A stretch of 64,000 nucleotides of DNA, taken from contig CALJUX010000012.1 of assembly GCA_937978655.1 (NCBI GenBank), positions 30,807-94,806 on the forward strand, in the 5' to 3' direction. The notes below the pieces were generated by a model, which worked only from the letters and a program-made list of their open reading frames with translations, searched no databases and was not told the origin of the DNA. Source of the DNA: an uncultured Chromatiaceae bacterium (lineage in GTDB: Bacteria; Pseudomonadota; Gammaproteobacteria; Enterobacterales; Alteromonadaceae). This document shows positions 7,157 through 16,335 of the stretch, piece after piece. Each line of letters starts with the position of its first letter. Positions within the stretch are counted from its first letter, which is position 1. A program made the translations under genes and the position numbers.

Positions 7157-10033
7157 TCAGCCCTGAATATCTGCCAGTGGTCTGGGTTTGGCGATGCCAT
7201 AACCCTGCGCATAATTAACGCCCATGCGTTTTAATTCCAGCAGGATATCCTGATTCTCGACAAACTCGGCGATGGTCTGGATGCCCATGGCGGTTGCCAC
7301 GTCGTGAATGGAATTGACGATGGCACGGTCGTATTTGTCTTCCAGTAAATCGCGCACAAAATTGCCGTCAATTTTGACAAAATCGACCGGGAAGTTTTTC
7401 AGGTAACCATAAGACGAGAAACCGCTGCCAAAGTCATCGAGTGAAAAATGACAACCTAAGCCTCTGAAATGATGAATAAAATCCAGCGTATTCTGCAAGT
7501 TCAGGATGGCCATGCTTTCAGTGATTTCAAAACAGATATGCCGCGCCGGAATTTGATATTCATCCAGCAGCCCCTGTACATAGGCTTTAAACAGCGGGTC
7601 CACCAGCGATGCGCCGGACAAATTGATACTGGCCAGGCCCAAAGTGGTTAAATGCTGCGGATGTTGCGCCAGCCAGCGGAAATAACTGCGCAGCACCCAG
7701 CGGTCAATCTGTGGCATCAGGCCATAACGTTCGGCCGAACTTAAGAAATTCCCCGGCGCGATAATGCTGTCGTCTTCACCGACCAGTCGCAGCAGCAATT
7801 CATAATGTGCCAGGGTGTCACGCTGCGTGATGGCCTGAATAGGCTGCATATACAGCACAAATTTGTCCTGTTCCAGCGCGTGACGCAGTACCTGCAGCCA
7901 CTGCACTTCAGACTGATGTTTCTGCAGCTCGGAATCGTCGGCGTTAAACAAATGAATGCGGTTGCGGCCTTTTTCTTTGGCAACAAAACAGGCGGAGTCG
8001 GCCTTTTTCAGCGTTTGTTCGGCGGATAAATCCTCCGGCGTGATCTCGGTCAGACCAATACTGACACTGATGCTGAACAGGCTGTCCTGCCAGAAGAAGC
8101 GGAATTCTTTGACGACGTCCAGTAACGAATAGGCAATGCTGAAGGCTTCTTGTGCAGTTTTGCCGTTGAGTAACACGCCAAATTCGTCACCGCCAATGCG
8201 GGCTAAGATACCGGTTTGGCCTAAAGCGCGTTTTAACTGGTCACTGATTTGTTTCAGCAGCGCATCGCCGGCGGCATGGTCACAGGTGGTATTGACCAGT
8301 TTAAACTGGTCAATATCGATAAAGAGCACCGCACTGGTGTGCTGTTCCAGTTGCCGGCGTTGCCAGGCCTGTTGTGCCAGCAACAGGAAATGATGACGGT
8401 TATACAGGCCGGTTAACGGGTCGTGCGAGGCCAGATAGGCCAGTTGTTCGTGTGCCACTTTTTGCTCGGTGATATCGACCAGCGAGCCATGAATAAAGGC
8501 GTCGCCCTGGGCATTGCGGCTTAACCGGGCGGACATTTGCGCCCAGAACGGCGTGCCGTCGGCGCGTAAGCCGCGCAGCTCAAAACTCCGATTACTGATG
8601 TGCTGCAGCTGGCGGACCATCTGCAGGCGGTCGTCCGGATTGGCGTAATAGCGGCCCATGCCGTGTTTTTGCACGTCCACTTCCATCTGGCTTAGTTCCT
8701 GATAACCGAGGATATTCAGCAAAGCCCGGTTCGCAGACAACAACTGGCCGTCCAGCGTGGTACTGAACAGACCTTCAACGGCGTTGTGATAAATATCGTA
8801 ATACTGCTGCAAAGAGCGGATGGTCTGCTGATGCGCTTCTGCGCTCTGCTGGCTGGCACTTTGCAGACGCTGCGCCAGGCTGTAGCTCATCAGCAACATA
8901 CTGCAAATCACCGACATCACTAACAGCCATTGCCACAAATGCAGATGGTCGAGGTAACCGAATTCGGTCAGCAGCAACACGGCGCTGGCGACAAAAAACA
9001 ACAGCCAGCCGATGGCAAAAGTGCGTGCCAGCGGCAGCCCGCTGAAACCATAACGGATGGCCTGTAGCAGGTTCGTAGTCATCACCTGGAACACCACAAT
9101 CAGCAACAAATCCAGCTGGATACTACGCGGCGCATATAAGGGGGTGAATAACAGCGCGGCACTGGCGGTCAGGTTCAGCCACCAGAGCCAGCGTTGTTTG
9201 CTTTGGACTATGGCGCCGGTCACCAGCGTCAGAAACAGCATACAGGCGCCGCCGGCCACATAAAAAATCGCCGGGTTCAGTTCCGGATATTCCGGCCAGA
9301 CCATGGCAAAACCGGCACCGTTTAAGATCGAGACCATCAGGCTGAAGCTGAAAAAGAAGCCGGCAAAATAACTGTATAACGGTTCCCGCACGTTCAGGTA
9401 CAACATGGCATTGTACAGCGCCATCACCAGCAAAATGCCGAGGATCAGGCCGTCTGACAGTTGTCGCTGCAGCAGCTGCCGGCCAAATTCTTCGTTGCTG
9501 TAAAGTTGCAGGTTGGACGGGATCACCGCGCCATCCTGCACTTTGACCAGCAAATCCAGTTCCTGATCGGCTTTAAAATTCAATGCTACGGCGAAGCTGC
9601 GCGCCTGCAGCATACGTTCGCTGAAGGGGAATTCGGTACCGGAACGATTGAGCAGACTCAGTTCGTGACTTTGCCGGTCGTACAAATAAAACTCAACCCG
9701 ATCCGCGTTTATCGATTCGTAATTCAGCACCACTGTGCCAGGGCGCTGGCTGCTGTAATGCAGACGCGCCATAAACCAGATGGCCTCAGGGTAGCTGCGC
9801 AGCGCCTTATTCGGCTGATCCAGCGGCACAAACGCATGCAGTCTGGCTGGCTCAAACACGATATCTTCCACCCCGACATTGGCGTCGACCTGTTGATAAT
9901 ACAAATGCGGGAACAGATTTTGTTGTTTCAGGTTGGGGTCAATGCGGATGATTTCTGCATGGAATGCCAAAGCTGCCGGGCTCAGGCAGCAACACAACCA
10001 CAGCGCGCAAAGCAGAATAAAATGCGGTCTCAT
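7157..10033 (-). CDS. 7TM sensor - PAS - GGDEF - EAL cyclic-di-GMP signalling protein
   Basis: A 958-residue membrane protein that should make and/or break cyclic-di-GMP. Order: signal peptide; periplasmic 7TMR-DISM extracellular sensing domain (to about 185); seven-helix 7TMR-DISM membrane block (about 190-390); PAS domain (about 410-520); GGDEF domain with intact RIGGDEFG (about 608); EAL domain (about 700-950). The EAL motif reads YELLLRL, so ELL replaces EAL, but the other phosphodiesterase residues are there: Asn in SINLSG, Glu in FEITES, the DDFGSG loop, Lys in VKIDG and Glu in AEFVEN. It may be bifunctional. A GGAAGGATGG site supports the start. DISM sensors often bind carbohydrate or other small ligands; none can be assigned here. 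Confidence 0.95.
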   Translation of the reverse strand: MRPHFILLCALWLCCCLSPAALAFHAEIIRIDPNLKQQNLFPHLYYQQVDANVGVEDIVFEPARLHAFVPLDQPNKALRSYPEAIWFMARLHYSSQRPGTVVLNYESINADRVEFYLYDRQSHELSLLNRSGTEFPFSERMLQARSFAVALNFKADQELDLLVKVQDGAVIPSNLQLYSNEEFGRQLLQRQLSDGLILGILLVMALYNAMLYLNVREPLYSYFAGFFFSFSLMVSILNGAGFAMVWPEYPELNPAIFYVAGGACMLFLTLVTGAIVQSKQRWLWWLNLTASAALLFTPLYAPRSIQLDLLLIVVFQVMTTNLLQAIRYGFSGLPLARTFAIGWLLFFVASAVLLLTEFGYLDHLHLWQWLLVMSVICSMLLMSYSLAQRLQSASQQSAEAHQQTIRSLQQYYDIYHNAVEGLFSTTLDGQLLSANRALLNILGYQELSQMEVDVQKHGMGRYYANPDDRLQMVRQLQHISNRSFELRGLRADGTPFWAQMSARLSRNAQGDAFIHGSLVDITEQKVAHEQLAYLASHDPLTGLYNRHHFLLLAQQAWQRRQLEQHTSAVLFIDIDQFKLVNTTCDHAAGDALLKQISDQLKRALGQTGILARIGGDEFGVLLNGKTAQEAFSIAYSLLDVVKEFRFFWQDSLFSISVSIGLTEITPEDLSAEQTLKKADSACFVAKEKGRNRIHLFNADDSELQKHQSEVQWLQVLRHALEQDKFVLYMQPIQAITQRDTLAHYELLLRLVGEDDSIIAPGNFLSSAERYGLMPQIDRWVLRSYFRWLAQHPQHLTTLGLASINLSGASLVDPLFKAYVQGLLDEYQIPARHICFEITESMAILNLQNTLDFIHHFRGLGCHFSLDDFGSGFSSYGYLKNFPVDFVKIDGNFVRDLLEDKYDRAIVNSIHDVATAMGIQTIAEFVENQDILLELKRMGVNYAQGYGIAKPRPLADIQG

Positions 10034-10080
10034 GCCATCCTTCCCGGTGTTCAGGTCTGAATCGGTTAACTAAATGAATT

Positions 10081-10392
10081 TTAACTAAGATCTTGTGCAA
10101 GTAACGCGTGGAGTTCCGACATTAGCATATCTGCCGGCGCACTGTCAGTATCAATCCAGCAGCTGCCGGTATAGTGTTCCGCGTGCAGATAAAAAGGCTG
10201 GTCGCGAAAGCTGAACCTGATTAGCAGTAAATCCATACTAAGTTCGGCCTGAAACCGGCTGAGCGGCACAAATTGCTGCAACCACTGCAGCAACTGCGGA
10301 GCATCAGCTGCCGGGTCTGGTTGCAGGCTGAAGTTCAGCTGCAGGTGCGCCGGTGGTTCGGCAGCGCTGGTGATCTGTAACAAACGAAGCAT
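10081..10392 (-). CDS. small uncharacterised protein (possibly DUF3630-like)
   Basis: A 103-residue soluble acidic protein with no clear motif. It contains Gln/Leu-rich helices, then RFSFRDQPFYLHAEHYTGSCW, whose alternating pattern suggests a beta-rich C-terminal half. It is similar in size and feel to the DUF3630 family of Alteromonadales, but I cannot confirm that. I chose the ATG at 10392 because AGGA lies eight bases upstream; the longer form at 10419 needs TTG. It is divergent from the cytochrome gene. Confidence 0.55.
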   Translation of the reverse strand: MLRLLQITSAAEPPAHLQLNFSLQPDPAADAPQLLQWLQQFVPLSRFQAELSMDLLLIRFSFRDQPFYLHAEHYTGSCWIDTDSAPADMLMSELHALLAQDLS

Positions 10393-10498
10393 AGCCAGAG
10401 TCCTGTGGCCGGAAAGCAAACAGCGATTTTAGCAATTTTCTTGTGTAATCAGCGGCTTTTGCTTTACTCAAACGAACTTTCACGGCGAGGTGCGGCAA

Positions 10499-10837
10499 AT
10501 GCGGATATTGATGGGAATGCTCCTGACAGCAGTGGTGAGCCCGGTGTTGGCTGCGCCGGCCGATCTGAGCCGTGGCGAGGCCAAAGCGGCGATGTGCAGC
10601 GCCTGTCATGGCGCAAACGGAATTTCGGTGTTGGCGGATTATCCCAATCTGGCCGGGCAAAAAGCCGGTTATCTGCAGCAGGCGCTTAAGGCTTATCGGG
10701 ACGGCCAGCGTCAGCATCTGGTGATGGCGCCGATGGCGCAGGGCCTGACCGATCAGGAGATCGCCGACGTAGCCGCGTTTTATGCCGCACAACCACAAAC
10801 CCCGGCCGCAGCGGCAGAGGTTGTGGTGTCACAATAA
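10499..10837 (+). CDS. periplasmic monohaem cytochrome c (c553-type)
   Basis: A 113-residue protein with a signal peptide (ends near VLAAPA) and one CxxCH haem-binding motif in MCSACHGANG. The distal Met ligand is probably in HLVMAPMAQGL, and the C-terminal helix has the usual LTDQEIADVAAFYA. This is the class I cytochrome c553/c4-half pattern; such proteins shuttle electrons in the periplasm. The ATG at 10499 with GAGG eight bases before is favoured; a GTG at 10490 is possible. It stands alone and converges with the next gene (nine bases between stops). Confidence 0.9.
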   Translation: MRILMGMLLTAVVSPVLAAPADLSRGEAKAAMCSACHGANGISVLADYPNLAGQKAGYLQQALKAYRDGQRQHLVMAPMAQGLTDQEIADVAAFYAAQPQTPAAAAEVVVSQ

Positions 10838-10846
10838 ATGGCTGGT

Positions 10847-11200
10847 TTAACGGCCATCTTCAAAACGCAGCGATGCGTTCAGGTTTTCATAAGTACCGTC
10901 GGTATACAGCACCAGCACTGACGCTGAATATTCGACAAAAGAATAGGCAGTGAAGGCGCAGCTGGCAGTGGTTTTGCTTTGACATACAGAGGGCGATTGC
11001 CAGATGTATTGGCTGACCGCTTTGGCGGTATTTTCGACTTTAAAAGACGCCGGTGCTGCGCGTTTACCCCAGATCATGGCGTCGCAGTAGCCGATTTGGC
11101 TGTCGCCACCGACGGTGCAGCGTAAGTCCGCCGCAAAGGCAGAAGAGCTCAGTGCTGACGCAGATAACATAAGTGCAGATAAGATCAGTAATTTTTTCAT
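10847..11200 (-). CDS. small secreted cysteine-containing protein, function unknown
   Basis: A 117-residue protein with a good signal peptide (MKKLLILSALMLSASAL...AFA-AD). The mature part has four Cys in spaced pairs (RCTVGG, GYCD, SVCQSK, ASCAF), which fits disulfides in a small beta protein. No family was recognised. The start at 11200 is set by AGGA seven bases upstream; the open frame continues 22 codons further without support. Confidence 0.65.
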   Translation of the reverse strand: MKKLLILSALMLSASALSSSAFAADLRCTVGGDSQIGYCDAMIWGKRAAPASFKVENTAKAVSQYIWQSPSVCQSKTTASCAFTAYSFVEYSASVLVLYTDGTYENLNASLRFEDGR

Positions 11201-11420
11201 CGGGATGTCCTGTTTTTTTGCTGGTTTTTGTTTGGATGTTTCCGGTAGAGGAAACGGTTCCAGCATGCAAAATGCGCAAGGGCAGGCCTAGATCCTGTGG
11301 TGTGATATCAGAAATTTATGCAGGTTTTATCAGCGGTTTATCAAATGCCTGCTGCAGGTTTGGTTTTTTGCCCTGACGGGCGGCGTTTTTGATTTATTTT
11401 TCATTTTTTCCTGCTGCCGC

Positions 11421-11917
11421 TAGTCCGTCTAGCAAAGAGTTCACCTGCCGGTGAGGCACTTGTTGCTGACGCAGGTCCTTTGCCCGGTTCCGCTCGAAAG
11501 CCCGCTGAAAAATGGCAATTTGAGGCGAAAACGCAACTCGCGATTCGCTAGCGTCGAATCGCTCAAACACTCGTTTTCTTAAAACCTCAAATCACCATTT
11601 GTCATCGGCTCGCTCCAACGGGCAGCCTGCTGCAGTAGTTAGATTTGCTTTAAAACAATGTTCAGTAAAAACAGTAACAGCTAAGAAAACCAGTCCCCCG
11701 TTGGAGCGAGCCGATGCAAATCAATAGTTTGAGGTTTTAAGACGGCGGGTGTCTGAGCAGGCTGACGGTAGCAGCCTGCGAGTTACGCCGGCGCCTCAAA
11801 CTGTTGATTTTCAGCGGGCTTTCGAGCGTAACCGGGGTCGGTTTTTCTTTGGTTACTTTCTTTTGCTGAAACAAAAGAAAGTAACTCACCGGCAGGTGAA
11901 CTCTCTGCTAGACGGTC
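11421..11917. repeat. long imperfect inverted repeat (about 200-bp arms)
   Basis: The left arm (about 11421-11622) and right arm (about 11697-11917) are diverged reverse complements around a 75-base centre. Matching blocks include the outer ends (GTTCACCTGCCGGTGAG against CTCACCGGCAGGTGAAC), CGCTCGAAAGCCCGCTGAAAA, the CTTAAAACCTCAAA block and the inner ends ATCGGCTCGCTCCAACGGG. The right arm also has a perfect hairpin at 11852-11885 with a 14-bp stem, absent from the left arm. The short open frames here run through the repeat and look non-coding. The element fills the gap between the secreted protein and recQ. Confidence 0.85.
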
Positions 11918-11990
11918 TCACCGCAGAGGAGATAATAAATATCACAGTAAAGCCGCCGCCCGCAGGGCAAAAACCAGCGCAGCCAGACAC

Positions 11991-13817
11991 CTACTGATCC
12001 AAATACTCGGCAATCAAATCCAGAAACTCATCGCCATAACGGCTGAGTTTGGTCTGGCCGACGCCGCTGATGGCGAGGAAATCGCTGCGGCTGGTGGGCA
12101 TTTGCTGGGCCATTTCGATTAACGATGCGTCGCTGAATACGACAAAAGGCGCGACGTCGGTGCGTTCGGCGATTTGTTTGCGCAGCGCGCGTAGTTTGCT
12201 GAACAGCAGCCGGTCGTAATCCTGTTTTTGCTGGACTTTGCCGGCTTTCGGTGACGTCGGTGCGCTTAAGCGCGGAATCGCCAGTTGCAGGCTGGTTTCG
12301 CCTTTGAGTACCGGCCGGGCGGCTGGTAATAACTGCAGCACGGAGTGGCGGGTGATGTCTTGTTGCAACAAACCGTAGTGAATCAGCTGGCGCAGTACTG
12401 ACAGCCAATAATCATGGCTTTTGTCTTTGCCGATGCCGTAAGTGGACAGTTTGTCGTGGCCAAGTTCAGTGATTCTCTGGCCCTGACTGCCGCGCAGCAC
12501 GTCGATGACATGGTGCATACCAAAGCTCTGGCCAACACGAAACACACAAGACAGCGCTTTTTGCGCCAGCTCAGTGCCGTCAAAACGCTGTGGTGGGTCT
12601 AGACAAATATCGCAGTTGCCGCAGGCCTGCTGACTGGCTTCGCCGAAATAATTCAGCAGCACCTGGCGGCGGCAGGTCTGGGCTTCAGCAAAAGCTGCCA
12701 TCGCATTAAAACGCTGCAAAGTTACTTCAATCCGGCTTTGGTTTTCGTCGGTTTCAATCCATTTACGGGTGCGCGCCGTGTCGGCCGGGTCGAATAGCAT
12801 GATGGCTTCGGCGGCAACGCCGTCGCGGCCGGCGCGGCCGGTTTCCTGATAATAGGCTTCGATGGTGCGCGGCAAATCAAAATGCACGACAAAGCGGATA
12901 TTTGGTTTATTCACGCCCATGCCAAAAGCAACGGTAGCTACAATCAGCTGCAGCTGGTCGCGTTTGAACTGGTCCTGCACCAGCGCGCGTTGCTCGTTAC
13001 TGAGGCCAGCATGATAAGCGCCAACGGCAAAGCCTTTGCCTTTGAGCTGCTCGGCCAGTTCGTCGACTTTTTTACGTGACGAACAATAGACAATACCGCT
13101 TTGATTTTCCTGGCTTTTCAGTAATGTGACCAGCTGTTCCAGCGGGCGGAATTTCTCCAGCACTGTGTAGCGGATATTGGGTCTGTCAAAGCTGCTGATG
13201 CTGATAAAAGGTTGGTACAAACCCAGCTGCTGGCGGATATCCTGCTGCGTCGCCGGGTCGGCGGTGGCGGTCAATGCCAATAACGGCACTTGCGGGAATT
13301 GTTGTTTCAGCCGCGATAAGGCGATGTAATCCGGCCGGAAATCGTGGCCCCATTGCGACACACAATGCGCTTCGTCGATGGCAAACAGGCTGACGCCGAC
13401 ATCACCGAGGCGCTGCAAAAACTGCTCCTGCAGCAGTCGTTCTGGTGCCACGTACAGCAGCTTAACCTGGCCATCGCGTAAGCGGCGGAACACGTCCAGC
13501 ACCTGTTCACGCGCCAGGCTGCTGTTAACAAAATCAGCAGCAATGCCCATCGCCTGTAAACCGTCGACCTGATCTTTCATCAGCGACATCAACGGCGATA
13601 CCACCACAGTCACGCCCGGCAACAACAACGCCGGCAACTGATAACACATCGATTTGCCGCCGCCGGTTGGCATCAGCACAAAACAATCGCGGCCAGCCAG
13701 CACCTGCTCGATGATCTCGACCTGACCAAAACGAAATTCGCTGTAACCAAAGGTTTGTTTCAGCGTTTGGTGTAAAAGATCGGGAGTAGAGGATGCTGGG
13801 TGCAAAGCGATGGTCAC
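11991..13817 (-). CDS. recQ: ATP-dependent DNA helicase RecQ
   Basis: A 608-residue 3'-5' helicase, the size of E. coli RecQ. It unwinds recombination intermediates and stalled forks. Visible: the FGYSEFRFGQ Q-motif region, Walker A MPTGGGKSMCYQLP, DEAH box (FAIDEAHCVSQWGHDFRPDY), the SF2 motifs TATAD and HAGL, the arginine-finger region QETGRAGRDG, the four zinc-binding Cys (CRRQVLLNYFGE...CGNCDIC), a winged-helix region, and a C-terminal HRDC domain (LLFSKLRALRKQIA). The start is a GTG at 13817. It is transcribed alone. Confidence 0.97.
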   Translation of the reverse strand: MTIALHPASSTPDLLHQTLKQTFGYSEFRFGQVEIIEQVLAGRDCFVLMPTGGGKSMCYQLPALLLPGVTVVVSPLMSLMKDQVDGLQAMGIAADFVNSSLAREQVLDVFRRLRDGQVKLLYVAPERLLQEQFLQRLGDVGVSLFAIDEAHCVSQWGHDFRPDYIALSRLKQQFPQVPLLALTATADPATQQDIRQQLGLYQPFISISSFDRPNIRYTVLEKFRPLEQLVTLLKSQENQSGIVYCSSRKKVDELAEQLKGKGFAVGAYHAGLSNEQRALVQDQFKRDQLQLIVATVAFGMGVNKPNIRFVVHFDLPRTIEAYYQETGRAGRDGVAAEAIMLFDPADTARTRKWIETDENQSRIEVTLQRFNAMAAFAEAQTCRRQVLLNYFGEASQQACGNCDICLDPPQRFDGTELAQKALSCVFRVGQSFGMHHVIDVLRGSQGQRITELGHDKLSTYGIGKDKSHDYWLSVLRQLIHYGLLQQDITRHSVLQLLPAARPVLKGETSLQLAIPRLSAPTSPKAGKVQQKQDYDRLLFSKLRALRKQIAERTDVAPFVVFSDASLIEMAQQMPTSRSDFLAISGVGQTKLSRYGDEFLDLIAEYLDQ

Positions 13818-13911
13818 GTTGGTGGTTGAGAGAGACGGCTATTCTACTGTTTTCAGCGGAACAGGCATAGCGCTTCCTGCCCGGTGAGGCAGGACTGTGT
13901 AGCGCGATGCT

Positions 13912-14919
13912 TTACTTGGCGGCCGCCACCGAATCCCGCTCGATCAGCTGCGATAAAAACAAATGCGTGCGATGCGCCGGCTCTGCCGTTGGGTTGCTGG
14001 ATAGCTCAATGGCAAGGCGGGCGGCGTAGCTGGCCATTTCTTCGACCGGGTAATGCATGGTGGTGAGCTGGGGCCGGCAGGCGCGGGCGACAATCAGGTC
14101 GTCAAAACCCACCACTGACACATCTTCCGGCACGCGTAAGCCGGCGGCAAAGAGTGCATGAATAGCACCGACCGCCATTAAGTCATTGTAGGCCAACAGC
14201 GCGGTGAAATGCACTTTGCGTTTGAGCAATGCCTCAACCGCCTGCATACCACCTTCGATATTGGCGGTGGATTCTTCAATCGCTTCATCTTTGAGCGTGA
14301 TTTGCGCCCCGGCCAGCGTCTGGCGGATGCCTTGCAGCCGTGCGCCGGGGTCACGGTTTTGATAAATACTGGTGATGACAGCAAAGTCGCGGTGGTTTTT
14401 CTCCAGCAGCATCTGCGTGGCATAAGCAGCGCCAGCGATGTTATCGAGCCAGACACAACGATGGGCGATGGCCGGAATATAGCGATTGACCAGCACCAGG
14501 CCGGGGATCTCTTCGGCCAGTTTAATCAGGGTTTTTTCGTCGGAATATTCGCTGTGCAGCACTATGGCCTGGCAGTTGTGGTCGCGCAGTGAATTGATGG
14601 CGTCCAGTTCCGACTGGGTTTCATACATCGAATTGGCCATCAGCAGCTTGTAGCTCTGTTCGCGGGCGGTTTTTTCCACGCCGGCAGCCAGGGTGCCGAA
14701 AAAGGTCATCGCCAGTTTTGGTGTGACCAGGCCAATGGTGCTTTTGGTTTTGCTGACTAAGGCCTGCGCATTGCTGTTGGGCCGGTAACCCAGCTCTTTG
14801 ATGACTTTTTGCACCCGGGCACGGCAAGCATCGCCGACCTTATGATTGCCATTGATGACGCGCGATACGGTCGCAATCGATACGCCGGCGACGCGGGCGA
14901 CATCTTTAATATTGGCCAT
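13912..14919 (-). CDS. LacI/GalR-family repressor, probable regulator of the galactoside locus
   Basis: A 335-residue regulator. The N-terminal helix-turn-helix and hinge are classical: MANIKDVARVAGVSIATVSRVINGNHKV, with LGYRPNSNAQAL in the hinge. The rest is a periplasmic-binding-protein-like sensor with TLAAGVEKTAREQSY and VPEDVSVVGFDDL. It probably binds galactose or a galactoside. The ATG at 14919 overlaps the stop of the MFS gene (TGATG) with GGAGGA upstream, so it is translated with that gene; a longer frame to 14961 is not needed. It is the last gene of the locus, and two LacI-type operators lie at the far end, before the TonB receptor gene, which suggests autogenous control of the whole run. 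Confidence 0.92.
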   Translation of the reverse strand: MANIKDVARVAGVSIATVSRVINGNHKVGDACRARVQKVIKELGYRPNSNAQALVSKTKSTIGLVTPKLAMTFFGTLAAGVEKTAREQSYKLLMANSMYETQSELDAINSLRDHNCQAIVLHSEYSDEKTLIKLAEEIPGLVLVNRYIPAIAHRCVWLDNIAGAAYATQMLLEKNHRDFAVITSIYQNRDPGARLQGIRQTLAGAQITLKDEAIEESTANIEGGMQAVEALLKRKVHFTALLAYNDLMAVGAIHALFAAGLRVPEDVSVVGFDDLIVARACRPQLTTMHYPVEEMASYAARLAIELSSNPTAEPAHRTHLFLSQLIERDSVAAAK

Positions 14920-16325
14920 CAGCGGTGTTCCTCCAAAAACTGCAGCCGCTGCACGTGCCAAAGCACCAACAGGGCGAAAAGACTACAAAGCACAGTGCCG
15001 CCACTTAATAACAGCCGCATGGCGTCCAGTACGCCGTCAGCCTGCGCTGCACCGGCGCTGGCGGCAAAGCCAAGCGTATTTAAAGCGAGGCCAGACAATA
15101 ACATAGACAACGCTGCGCTGACACTGACCACCCAATGATGCAGCGCAGAGATGGCGCCATATTGGCTGCTGCCGGCCGGTTCGGTCTGGGCTAACAAAGG
15201 CGGGATCAGCATCGCCATCGCGGTCCAGGCCGCACTGCAAAGTAATGCGTCGAATAGCAGCCAATAAGTCGGTTCGCCCTGATACAACCACCATTTGGCG
15301 CCGCCGCCGATAAGATTCAGCACAAAGACCCAGCACAAAGTGCGTACGGCGCCAAAGCGCCGGCTGCTCCAGCCAAGCACGGGGACAAAAGCCAGACCAG
15401 CCAAAGCATAGCCACTGGATAACAAGGCTTTCCACCAGGAACCGGCGACTAAATCGGCCTGATTCATCGCATAGACCAACAGGTAATAATCCAGCGTCGC
15501 GACAAAAGCACAGCCACAGAGTTGCAGCAGGCATAACAGCAATAACCAGCGCAGCAGCGGGCGTTGGCGTAACAGGCTCAGGCTGTCGCGCGCTGCGACC
15601 GGGGGCTGTGTTGCCGGTATCGCGCTGTTTTGGTCGAGGCTTTTATCCTGAGTTGTATCCAGAGTTTTATCGCGGGCGCGAAATGCCAACAATAAGCCTG
15701 GCAGCGCAATCAGCAGGGTGCCGGTCAGGGCGCCGACCCAGCGTACGCCTTGCTGAAAACTGCTGAACAGCGCCAGTTGCGACAACGGCACCAGCCACTG
15801 ATAGCCCAAAGAGCCGAGTTTTTGCACCGCACTGGCCAGGCCAAACACCGCCGTGCGCTGCTGTGGATCTGGTGTTTGCTCAAATACCAGACTTGATAAA
15901 GGCACCGCCAATAGCGGCAGCGCCAGAAAAAACAACAACGACAGCAGCGAGAAATAGCCGAGTTGCCATAGCGGCGGCCAGTTGGCGGGCACTTGCCACA
16001 TCAGCACAAAACTCAGGCTTAAGCCCAGCACACCCGCCAGTAAAAACGGCCGGCGCCGGCCAAACCGGCTTTGGCAGCGGTCCGACGCGCGGCCGACATA
16101 ACCGCTGATACTACTACCCAGCAGCATAGGCCCGGCGATCGCCAGACTAAGCCAAACCGGGTCCAGTGCCAGCGTCATCTGATAAAACGGCACGGCGAGC
16201 ACCAGCACACTCTGGTTGGCAAAAAACAATGCCAAAAAGCCAGCGGCTAATAAGTAGCGCTGGACCTTTTGGCTGGTGTTGGCCTGGGCAGTGTTAGCCT
16301 GGTTTTTGGTGGCGCGGTTTGGCAA
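14919..16325 (-). CDS. MFS sugar transporter
   Basis: A 468-residue membrane protein with about twelve hydrophobic helices. The loop between helices 2 and 3 has a sugar-transporter-like signature (GRASDRCQSRFGRRRPFLLAG), similar to glycoside or sucrose-type MFS/GPH carriers. It likely takes up a sugar or disaccharide across the inner membrane. The start is a TTG at 16325, five bases after a GGAG site. It is ten bases from the hydrolase gene upstream and overlaps the LacI gene downstream. With the SSS symporter two genes away, the locus has two inner-membrane uptake routes. Confidence 0.88.
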   Translation of the reverse strand: MPNRATKNQANTAQANTSQKVQRYLLAAGFLALFFANQSVLVLAVPFYQMTLALDPVWLSLAIAGPMLLGSSISGYVGRASDRCQSRFGRRRPFLLAGVLGLSLSFVLMWQVPANWPPLWQLGYFSLLSLLFFLALPLLAVPLSSLVFEQTPDPQQRTAVFGLASAVQKLGSLGYQWLVPLSQLALFSSFQQGVRWVGALTGTLLIALPGLLLAFRARDKTLDTTQDKSLDQNSAIPATQPPVAARDSLSLLRQRPLLRWLLLLCLLQLCGCAFVATLDYYLLVYAMNQADLVAGSWWKALLSSGYALAGLAFVPVLGWSSRRFGAVRTLCWVFVLNLIGGGAKWWLYQGEPTYWLLFDALLCSAAWTAMAMLIPPLLAQTEPAGSSQYGAISALHHWVVSVSAALSMLLSGLALNTLGFAASAGAAQADGVLDAMRLLLSGGTVLCSLFALLVLWHVQRLQFLEEHR

Positions 16326-16335
16326 TGAGGCTCCG

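Noticed and set aside
10837..10860. Small dyad between the convergent cytochrome and secreted-protein genes
   Set aside because: Only a five-base stem with no T-run; too weak to call a terminator.
11749..11997. 82-residue open frame between the secreted protein and recQ
   Set aside because: It runs through the right arm and hairpin of the inverted repeat, has no ribosome site and no protein-like composition.
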